Shown here in pieces: positions 58,278 through 64,000 of a stretch of 64,000 nt of DNA; positions within the stretch are counted from its first letter, which is position 1; every line of letters starts with the position of its first letter. The position numbers and the translations under genes were made by a program. The notes beneath the pieces were generated by a model. That model did not search any database. It was given only the letters and a program-made list of their open reading frames with translations, and was not told the origin of the DNA. This DNA comes from Streptococcus mitis. Its GTDB lineage: Bacteria > Bacillota > Bacilli > Lactobacillales > Streptococcaceae. Location: positions 1-64,000 of the forward strand of contig JAGZLW010000006.1 of the NCBI GenBank assembly GCA_018364455.1, in the 5' to 3' direction.

Positions 58278-59357
58278 ATGAAAGTATCAAAAAAAATCAC
58301 ATTATTTAGTTTATCTCTAGCAGGTTTAGCTTTACTAGCTTTCCCTCATTCGGGAAAGGCCTTTGAGCTTAAAGAAGTTTGGCGTGTTAAAGGAGGAGTT
58401 GTATATCAAGATGACAAAATTCTTCGATTTAACAATGGTCATAGCATAGATATCAAAGTCTTGGATTTACCAAAAACTGAGAAAATTGAGTGGAGGGTCA
58501 GTCTCAATGGTCAAGATCAAACTGTCAATTTCCTAAGTCAAGAAGTGGATAGATCCAATATCGGAGAAGAAGGACATTACCTGAATTTCTATGTTCCTTA
58601 TGGCTATAGAGGAGATATCAAGGTCGAGGCCAAGAGCGGAAATGAAGTAAAAACCTGGTCCACTAAAGTGGTAGATGATGTATATAATGGTGGAAAGAGT
58701 GGCTACTATCGTATTAAAGAATCAAATGATCAATACACCTACCTTGATACTAAATGGGACTATCAAACTAAGACCTACACTGCTACCTTACCAGAGACTC
58801 TCAATGGTCAAAAAGTATTTGCTTGGGAAGACGACTATGTAGAATTGAAACTTCAAAAACCAGGAGTTATCAGTCATTCCTACAGAGGGGGAGGAGCCTT
58901 CAAAATACTTTATCCGATTCTAAAAGCAGAAAGTTGGCTAAAAAAGAATTACAGTGAAAGCTGGTACTATCAAAAACAAGGGCAATTAGTTAAAAATGCT
59001 TGGGTTAAGGACAAGGGAACTTGGTACTTTATGAATGATAAAGGAGTCATGTTCAATCAAACTTGGCTCTATCAAGGTGGCAACTGGTATGCCTTTAAAT
59101 CATCAGGAGCTATGATTGCTAGTGACTGGCTATATGATAATCACTCTTGGTATTACCTAAAAGACTCAGGTTCTATGGCGACAGGTTGGATCAAAGATAG
59201 TGGATCTTGGTATTATCTAAACAACTCAGGTTCTATGGCAACAGGCTGGGTGAAAGATAGCGGCTCTTGGTATTACCTTGCTTCATCAGGTAAGATGCTT
59301 CACAATACCTACACACCTGATGGTTACTATGTAGATGCCAGTGGCGCTTGGAAATAA
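58278..59357 (+). CDS. Choline-binding surface protein
   Basis: A 359-residue exported protein. The signal peptide (about 1-29) has a cleavage site near GKA-FE. Residues about 30-220 form a beta-rich region with two similar-looking parts (EKIEWRVSLNGQDQTVNF and KIKESNDQYTYLDTKW-like). Five choline-binding repeats (about 225-345: W..D.GSWYYL..SGSMATGW) hold it on teichoic-acid choline. No catalytic motif was recognised in the first part. It lies 12 bases after the metacaspase frame, so the two form an operon. Confidence 0.88.
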   Translation: MKVSKKITLFSLSLAGLALLAFPHSGKAFELKEVWRVKGGVVYQDDKILRFNNGHSIDIKVLDLPKTEKIEWRVSLNGQDQTVNFLSQEVDRSNIGEEGHYLNFYVPYGYRGDIKVEAKSGNEVKTWSTKVVDDVYNGGKSGYYRIKESNDQYTYLDTKWDYQTKTYTATLPETLNGQKVFAWEDDYVELKLQKPGVISHSYRGGGAFKILYPILKAESWLKKNYSESWYYQKQGQLVKNAWVKDKGTWYFMNDKGVMFNQTWLYQGGNWYAFKSSGAMIASDWLYDNHSWYYLKDSGSMATGWIKDSGSWYYLNNSGSMATGWVKDSGSWYYLASSGKMLHNTYTPDGYYVDASGAWK

Positions 59358-59451
59358 TCTAATGTACACATTTTATTCCATCAGCTATTAGTGTACCTGC
59401 TCAGACTAAATGTTATCAGAGATGCAAGAAAAATCTAGATAATAATAATAC

Positions 59452-59495
59452 AAAAAGCGAATCGAAACAACGAATTTTGTTTTGTTCGCTTTTTG
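59452..59495 (+). terminator. Terminator after the choline-binding protein gene
   Basis: AAAAAGCGAA pairs with TTCGCTTTTT, with an inner CGAAACA / TTTGTTTTG-type stem. Confidence 0.8.
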
Positions 59496-59582
59496 TTTCA
59501 ATCTGTGTCATTACGATATTTTCATTTAATTGTATATCCCCCAAAAATTTACATTTCTATATGAAGTATTTAATAAAAAGGA

Positions 59583-59588
59583 GTATAA
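59583..59588 (+). promoter_or_regulatory. Possible -10 box of the ABC exporter gene
   Basis: TATAAT about 50 bases before the ATG, after an AT-rich stretch without a clear -35. The ribosome site AAGGAGG lies 10 bases before the ATG. Confidence 0.45.
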
Positions 59589-59636
59589 TGACTTTAAAAC
59601 TAATTACATGTATATCGATAAGGAGGTCAACTCTTT

Positions 59637-61184
59637 ATGCTGAAAAGATTTGTTAATAAGAAACACCTCATACTTTACTTCTTTTCTATTGCCATTACTT
59701 GGCTGGAAGCGATTATCACGCCAGCCCTTGTTCAAAATATTGTTGCTAGTTTTACCAATCAAGAGCTAGGCATTCTTTGGAAAGTATTAATTCTAGGAAT
59801 CCTTGGTAATCTCATCCTCTTACTAGGTTTGGCTGGGAAACGTTATTACTACGCCCGTTTGATTACTGACTTCAAATATGGAATCAAGAGTGCTATTTTC
59901 AAGCGATTTTTAAACAGTTATGAGATTGATGAAAAGGATATTTTGTCTGACCTAGAAAACGACGTCAAGCAACTAGAAGAAAGCTATATCGAGCCAACCG
60001 TCATCATCATTTCTTCTCTTGGCTTCACCACTGTGTCCATTCTTTATGCCCTATGGACCAATTTTTACCTAGGCTTGATTTTCATCCTCTTCTACTCCTT
60101 TCCTGTCCTCTGCAGTGCTATCGGATCAAAGCGCTTGGATTCACTTTCTGAAAAGCGGTCAACTATTAACCAGAGCTACTTAGCAAGCTTGACAAATTTT
60201 ATTGGTGGTAGCCAACAAATTCGCCATTATCAGGGGCAAGACTACTTTTTTGCTCGCTATCAAAAGCAATTACAAACCAGTTTAGATACCGAAATTAACT
60301 ATGAAAAGCAACGAACTTTAAATAGTCTCTTGATCAATAGCATCGATGCCTTTTGTTCTGTCACACCAATCGTCATCGGTGGCTTTATGACCTACTATAA
60401 TTATTTAGATGCGGCGAGTTTTGTGGCCATCTATCTAGTTTCCCATAATATCGGCTATCAATTCCAAGAGTTGGCTTATTTTACCAACACCCGAAAAGCG
60501 AATCGAACTCTTCTCAACAAATACCAAAAACTTTTGGACCAGTCTGACTCCAACTCGCCTAGAAGCATAGAAAACATTTTCCCTATCCAGCTTGATACCA
60601 TCTCCCTTGAAAAAGATGGAAATAGCCTCCTGTCTCCGATTTCCATGCACATCAAGCAAGGAGAAAAAATTGCCATTATCGGGGAAAGTGGCTCTGGTAA
60701 GACAACCCTGCTCAATATCATTCATGGAGAAGAGACACCGACAAGTGGACAGATTAGCTTTGCTGGGCAAAACCTGTCACGTAAAGAAATCACAAGTATT
60801 AGTTCCTATATTCTCCAAGATAGCCATTACTTTGACACGCTATCTCTGGAAGACAATATCCTTCTAGGACTGGATAAAAATCCAGAGACTTTAAATCATA
60901 TCCTCAAAAAAACAGGTTTAGAACATTTGAAAAATCGAACGCTCAGCAATGACAGTCTATCTGGTGGCGAGAAACAACGCCTAGAAATCGCTCGCGCCCT
61001 CTACCATGATAGCCAACTCATCTTAGCAGATGAGATTAAGGCCAATCTTGACTCGGAAAATAGCAGAAAAATTAGCGACTTACTCTTCTCCCTACCTCAA
61101 ACAGTCATTGAAGTCATTCACCACTACACTGAAGAAGACTTAAAACACTATGACCAAGTCATTCACTTAAGCAAAGAAAAGTAA
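59637..61184 (+). CDS. ABC exporter half-transporter (fused membrane and ATPase domains)
   Basis: A 515-residue type-I exporter. Six helices (starting about 12, 45, 122, 142, 235 and 262) form the membrane part. The ATPase part has Walker A IIGESGSGKTTLLNII near 350, signature LSGGEKQRLEIARAL near 445, and Walker B LILADEIKANLD, whose ADEIKANLD is unusual against the common LDEPTS.LD. It would act as a homodimer. The substrate is unknown; a peptide, lipid or antimicrobial is possible. Confidence 0.9.
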   Translation: MLKRFVNKKHLILYFFSIAITWLEAIITPALVQNIVASFTNQELGILWKVLILGILGNLILLLGLAGKRYYYARLITDFKYGIKSAIFKRFLNSYEIDEKDILSDLENDVKQLEESYIEPTVIIISSLGFTTVSILYALWTNFYLGLIFILFYSFPVLCSAIGSKRLDSLSEKRSTINQSYLASLTNFIGGSQQIRHYQGQDYFFARYQKQLQTSLDTEINYEKQRTLNSLLINSIDAFCSVTPIVIGGFMTYYNYLDAASFVAIYLVSHNIGYQFQELAYFTNTRKANRTLLNKYQKLLDQSDSNSPRSIENIFPIQLDTISLEKDGNSLLSPISMHIKQGEKIAIIGESGSGKTTLLNIIHGEETPTSGQISFAGQNLSRKEITSISSYILQDSHYFDTLSLEDNILLGLDKNPETLNHILKKTGLEHLKNRTLSNDSLSGGEKQRLEIARALYHDSQLILADEIKANLDSENSRKISDLLFSLPQTVIEVIHHYTEEDLKHYDQVIHLSKEK

Positions 61185-61205
61185 TAGTCTATAACATACG
61201 ATTTT

Positions 61206-61237
61206 AAAAAGCAAGGAACTCGAATTCCTTGCTTTTT
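61206..61237. terminator. Bidirectional terminator between the exporter and lrgB
   Basis: AAAAAGCAAGGAA pairs with TTCCTTGCTTTTT. It can end both the exporter and lrgB, which meet tail to tail. Confidence 0.9.
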
Positions 61238-61931
61238 AACTCAATATCAAACTGGCTACGATAGGGCTAACAAAAACATAGAGAATACCGGTAACACCGA
61301 TAGCCAAACCACCCATAGCTCCTGCTACAGAGCCATATCGAAAGGCTGTTCCCGTTCCGACAGCATGACCTGTTCCTCCAAGGGAAAGACCAACAGCTAC
61401 TGGGTCATCAATTTTCAACCACTTCAAAAGGGTTGGGCCGATGACACTGGTTAAAATCCCAGTCGCCACTACAACCACCAAGGTCACGGTCGTCAGACCT
61501 TGCAATTTTTCTGTAATTCCTACTGCCATGGCGGTTGTTACTGACTTGGGAAAGAGAGAAATGGCTAGGAAAAAGTCCATGCCAAATATTTTCGCCACAA
61601 GGGCTGTGAAAGAGGTATTGACAACTACTGCTAACAGACTACCAAAGAGAATACTCCGAGCATGGTGCTTCATCAAGTGAAAACTCTTATAAAGCGGAAT
61701 CCCTAGAGCCACGGTCGATGGGACAATCAAGTTGTTCAAATAAACCCCACCTTGGTAGTAATCTTGGTAAGAAATCCCCGTCACCTTTAGAAAGATGATA
61801 ATAAAAACAGCTGACAAAAGCAAGGGCGTTGTCAATGGATGGGGAAAACGTCTGTAAATCAGCATTCCCACTAGATAAGCTAGGATTGATAGGGCAAGCC
61901 CAAACAGGGGATTGGAAACAAATTCACTCAT
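61236..61931 (-). CDS. lrgB: LrgB/CidB-family membrane protein
   Basis: A 231-residue protein with about eight hydrophobic segments. LYKSFHLMKHH, FFLAISLFPKSVTTAMAVGI and LSLGGTGHAVGTGTAF are LrgB-family signatures (the middle one given whole is 20 residues). With LrgA it forms the Lrg/Cid system that controls murein-hydrolase export and autolysis; in S. mutans LrgAB also takes part in pyruvate uptake. It overlaps lrgA by four bases. Confidence 0.92.
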   Translation of the reverse strand: MSEFVSNPLFGLALSILAYLVGMLIYRRFPHPLTTPLLLSAVFIIIFLKVTGISYQDYYQGGVYLNNLIVPSTVALGIPLYKSFHLMKHHARSILFGSLLAVVVNTSFTALVAKIFGMDFFLAISLFPKSVTTAMAVGITEKLQGLTTVTLVVVVATGILTSVIGPTLLKWLKIDDPVAVGLSLGGTGHAVGTGTAFRYGSVAGAMGGLAIGVTGILYVFVSPIVASLILS

Positions 61932-62302
61932 TTGGCATCTCCTTTCTCATAATCTCCCTCAAATCGTCTCTTGATGAACTGAACTACCAAGGCTATGAGG
62001 ATAATATTGATGACTGCTGCAAAAAAGACAATCAAAACAATTGGCAAAAGATAGGGAGCAATCACATCAAACTTTTCCATGATTCCCACTGCTGGTGGCA
62101 AAAAGAGAATGGTCATATTGGCCAGCAAGAAATTCCCCACCATGTTGACATGCCTAGTTCTCAGCCACTTGAATTGTAGAGCTAGAAAAAGAATAATCAA
62201 ACCGATAATACTGCCTGGGATGGGCAAATGAAAGAAACTAGAGATTCCCTCTCCGATTAGAGAAATCACAAAGAGAATCATTAATTGAACATATAATTTC
62301 AT
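61928..62302 (-). CDS. lrgA: LrgA/CidA holin-like membrane protein
   Basis: A 124-residue, four-helix protein. FHLPIPGSIIGLIILFLAL and the Cys-free, basic C-terminal tail KRRFEGDYEKGDAK are typical. LrgA/CidA proteins resemble phage holins. The ATG at 62302 follows GGAG by six bases; the GTG four codons upstream is less likely. No LytSR-type regulator genes are next to it. Confidence 0.9.
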   Translation of the reverse strand: MKLYVQLMILFVISLIGEGISSFFHLPIPGSIIGLIILFLALQFKWLRTRHVNMVGNFLLANMTILFLPPAVGIMEKFDVIAPYLLPIVLIVFFAAVINIILIALVVQFIKRRFEGDYEKGDAK

Positions 62303-62468
62303 CCTAAACTCCACGAAATAGACTTCTTGCTTACCAGTTTACTCTTTTTTCAGAAAATTTCAAGGAAATGCACAAGAGTCATTAAAAATTAGAGAGGAAA
62401 GGGGATACAAACAATTCTTGACTTGTGAAAACAGGCATGATTTAGGATAAGAGATGCCAACGTCCTTC

Positions 62469-62511
62469 TTGCCAGCTTGATTTAAAAGTAGTATAATTAT
62501 TGCATGCGCAA
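62469..62511 (+). promoter_or_regulatory. marR promoter with palindromic operator
   Basis: TTGCCA (62469-62474), a 17-base spacer and TATAAT (62492-62497). The palindrome TTGCATGCGCAA at 62500-62511 covers the likely start site, where a bound repressor would stop transcription. The palindrome recurs before the thioredoxin operon. Confidence 0.8.
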
Positions 62512-62585
62512 TCATCTTGTGATACAGAGACTGTCCGCGAATGGACATTCTTCTATGCTATAACTCTAAAAAGAAAGGAGATACT

Positions 62586-62966
62586 ATGACCTATTTGGAA
62601 AAATGGTTTGACTTCAATCGGCGTCAGAAAGAAATTGAAAGTCTCTTGGAAGAGACTGTTGCTAATCAGAGTGAACAAAGTCTGACCTTGAAAGAGTTTT
62701 ACCTGCTCTACTATCTGGACTTGGCTCAAGAAAAATCTTTACGCCAGATTGACCTGCCAGATAAACTTCATCTGAGCCCGAGCGCTGTTTCTCGGATGGT
62801 GGCTCGCTTGGAAGCCAAAAATTGCGGTCTGCTTAGTCGCAGGTGTTGTGATCAAGATAGACGCTCTAGTTTTATCTGCCTGACAAGTGATGGGCAAAAG
62901 ACACTGGCCTCTCTACAAAAGGCTGTCGAAGAAAGCTTGGAAACTGGTTTGGATTTCTTGATTTAA
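62586..62966 (+). CDS. MarR-family transcriptional regulator with a cysteine cluster
   Basis: A 126-residue winged-helix regulator. The core LTLKEFYLLYYLD and the recognition helix region LHLSPSAVSRMVARLE are MarR-typical, and the wing contains KNCGLLSRRCCDQDRRSS with three Cys residues. Such residues in MarR proteins often serve as redox sensors (OhrR, SarZ types), though position varies. The start at 62586 follows AAAGGAG; a 15-codon longer version lacks a site. Its likely targets are itself and the thioredoxin operon. Confidence 0.88.
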   Translation: MTYLEKWFDFNRRQKEIESLLEETVANQSEQSLTLKEFYLLYYLDLAQEKSLRQIDLPDKLHLSPSAVSRMVARLEAKNCGLLSRRCCDQDRRSSFICLTSDGQKTLASLQKAVEESLETGLDFLI

Positions 62967-62983
62967 GATGATTTTGAAAAAAG

Positions 62984-63033
62984 TTGCGTGCGCAATCATT
63001 TTTCTTGACATTCTCTTTTACAAGGAGTAAAAT
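62984..63033 (+). promoter_or_regulatory. Promoter of the DUF4649-trx operon with MarR-type operator
   Basis: Palindrome TTGCGTGCGCAA (62984-62995) and following ATCATTTTT match the marR operator. Then TTGACA (63005-63010), 17 bases and TAAAAT (63028-63033). The operator lies just upstream of the -35, so it could serve activation or repression. Confidence 0.78.
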
Positions 63034-63064
63034 AAAATCATCATTAAACAAAGGAGTTTTAAAT

Positions 63065-63286
63065 ATGATTGAAATTACCTATCTAGATGCTAGCAAGAAC
63101 GAAAGAACTGTAACTTTCGAATCTTATGAAGACTTTGATCGTTCACAACAAGCTTGCCTTATCGGCGTCGCAGACTACTACCCTGTCCAAAAATTGACTT
63201 ATAACGGTCATGATTTGGACTACCATGGGACTTATGGAGATGTCTTCTTCTATCTCATGAAACAAGATTTAAGTCAATATAACTAA
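63065..63286 (+). CDS. DUF4649 family small protein
   Basis: A 73-residue soluble protein (MIEITYLDASKNERTVTFES at the start). It is a known streptococcal family of unknown function. GGAG lies 8 bases before the ATG at 63065. It stands 15 bases before the thioredoxin gene and shares its promoter, which suggests a redox-related or stress-related role. Confidence 0.85.
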   Translation: MIEITYLDASKNERTVTFESYEDFDRSQQACLIGVADYYPVQKLTYNGHDLDYHGTYGDVFFYLMKQDLSQYN

Positions 63287-63301
63287 AAAAGGAGAAATAC
63301 A

Positions 63302-63616
63302 ATGGCAAAAGCAATTACAGATGCAACATTCGAACAAGAAACAAAAGACGGTTTGGTCTTGGTAGACTTCTGGGCAACTTGGTGTGGTCCATGTCGTATG
63401 CAAGGTCCAATCTTGGATAAATTGTCTGAAGAACTTTCAGAAGATGTTTTGAAAATCGTTAAAATGGACGTTGATGAAAATCCAAACACAGCTCGTACTT
63501 TTGGAATCATGTCTATTCCAACTCTTCTCTTCAAAAAAGACGGCCAAGTGGTCAAACAAGTTGCTGGTGTTCACACAGCAGAACAAATCAAGGCCATCGT
63601 TGCTGAATTGAGCTAA
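63302..63616 (+). CDS. trx: Thioredoxin
   Basis: A 104-residue thioredoxin with the active site WCGPC in VDFWATWCGPCRMQGP (about 29-33). It reduces disulfides of ribonucleotide reductase, peroxidases and methionine sulfoxide reductases, being recycled by thioredoxin reductase. The cis-Pro lies in SIPTLLF. It is second in its operon. Confidence 0.96.
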   Translation: MAKAITDATFEQETKDGLVLVDFWATWCGPCRMQGPILDKLSEELSEDVLKIVKMDVDENPNTARTFGIMSIPTLLFKKDGQVVKQVAGVHTAEQIKAIVAELS

Positions 63617-63624
63617 TCAAACGA

Positions 63625-63655
63625 GAGACCAAGTACTTGCTTTGGTCTCTTTTTT
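63625..63655 (+). terminator. Terminator of trx
   Basis: AGAGACCAA pairs with TTTGGTCTCT (an 8-base loop), then T residues. Confidence 0.9.
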
Positions 63656-63663
63656 CTTGCCCT

Positions 63664-63692
63664 TTGCCATTTTTCAAAAAATATGCTAGACT
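63664..63692 (+). promoter_or_regulatory. Promoter of queC
   Basis: TTGCCA (63664-63669), a 17-base spacer and an extended TGC-TAGACT (-10 at 63687-63692). Confidence 0.6.
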
Positions 63693-63707
63693 GTATGTAG
63701 AATATTA

Positions 63708-63782
63708 CGATGTTTGGGACATGCCATCGCTAAAAAAAACCTCGATTTGGTATTTTTTAGCTCCCTCATGGGAGCTTTTTGC
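63708..63782 (+). promoter_or_regulatory. Probable preQ1-type riboswitch with transcription attenuator before queC
   Basis: A small stem CGATG / CATCG (63708-63729) has a loop TTTGGGACATGC, followed by an A-rich tail and CCT, like a class-I preQ1 H-type pseudoknot (GGG-CCT). The tail lies in a hairpin GCTAAAAAA / TTTTTTAGC (63729-63761 region), which overlaps a terminator AGCTCCC / GGGAGCT followed by TTTTT (63759-63780). These two hairpins are mutually exclusive. Confidence 0.6.
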
Positions 63783-63817
63783 GTGCTCTAAACATTTCCC
63801 ATTTTGGAAGGAGTATT

Positions 63818-64000
63818 ATGAAACGTCAATCAGCCTTGGTCGTCTTTAGTGGCGGTCAAGATTCTACAACCTGCCTCTTTTGGGCTAAAGAACACTATGA
63901 AACGGTCGAAGCCGTTACCTTTGCCTACGGCCAACGCCATCATCTCGAAATTCAAGTCGCTAGAGAAATCGCTAAGGAACAGGGGATTCGTCATCACATC
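63818..64000 (+). CDS. queC: 7-cyano-7-deazaguanine synthase QueC, 5' part only
   Basis: The first 61 codons are inside the window; the gene runs off the right edge. The P-loop [17 protein letters not shown] is the QueC signature. The enzyme makes preQ0, a precursor of queuosine in tRNA. The start follows GGAAGGAG and the probable preQ1-controlled leader. Other que genes are expected downstream. Confidence 0.94.
   Translation, partial: MKRQSALVVFSGGQDSTTCLFWAKEHYETVEAVTFAYGQRHHLEIQVAREIAKEQGIRHHI

Overview
The window is chromosomal DNA of a mitis-group Streptococcus, either S. pneumoniae or a very close commensal. The reasons are three BOX-type repeats, several choline-binding proteins, a PBP2B differing from pneumococcal PBP2B (as recalled) mainly in mosaic-type changes, the ylm/fts division cluster ending in divIVA and ileS, and the nanB sialidase operon. 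No insertion sequence, prophage, tRNA, rRNA or CRISPR array was seen. Comparisons with reference strains are from memory, because no search could be run.

Layout. 1-8.3 kb: a MacB/FtsX-type ABC transporter, a GH95 fucosidase, gpmA and a nucleotidyltransferase-fold protein. 8.3-23.5 kb: an almost uninterrupted minus-strand block for envelope and division: ileS with a T-box leader, divIVA, ylmH, ylmG, sepF, ylmE, ftsZ, ftsA, a membrane protein, murF, ddl, recR and pbp2B. The pbp2B allele carries a 9-bp tandem duplication (Trp-Tyr-Thr repeated) and the change next to the SSN motif that are known from beta-lactam-resistant pneumococci. 23.7-34.1 kb: a sialic-acid region. A divergent RpiR regulator faces a ten-gene operon: nanE, yhcH, a three-gene ABC importer, nanB, a Gfo/Idh/MocA oxidoreductase, a sialate lyase and a ROK kinase. 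A promoter overlapped by a CcpA (cre) site precedes it. The gene set fits release, import and breakdown of 2,7-anhydro-sialic acid. 34.3-38.0 kb: a 1231-residue LPXTG surface protein with two complete trypsin-like domains and seven 37-residue repeats that resemble the repeats of NanA. It lies where reference pneumococci carry nanA. 38.5-54.0 kb: housekeeping genes: an esterase, recG, alr, acpS, two DAHP synthases, secA, small membrane proteins, der, a nitroreductase, dnaI, dnaB and nrdR.

54.1-64.0 kb is more accessory: a GntR-ABC operon; an Rgg-type regulator divergent from a secreted choline-binding metacaspase, which is interrupted by one in-frame TAG; a second choline-binding protein; an ABC exporter; lrgAB; a cysteine-containing MarR regulator sharing a palindrome with a thioredoxin operon; and the start of queC behind a probable preQ1-type riboswitch and attenuator.

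The strongest candidates for undescribed biology are the Rgg / choline-binding metacaspase / choline-binding protein module at 56.0-59.4 kb, the two-protease LPXTG protein at 34.3-38.0 kb, and the MarR-thioredoxin circuit at 62.5-63.6 kb.
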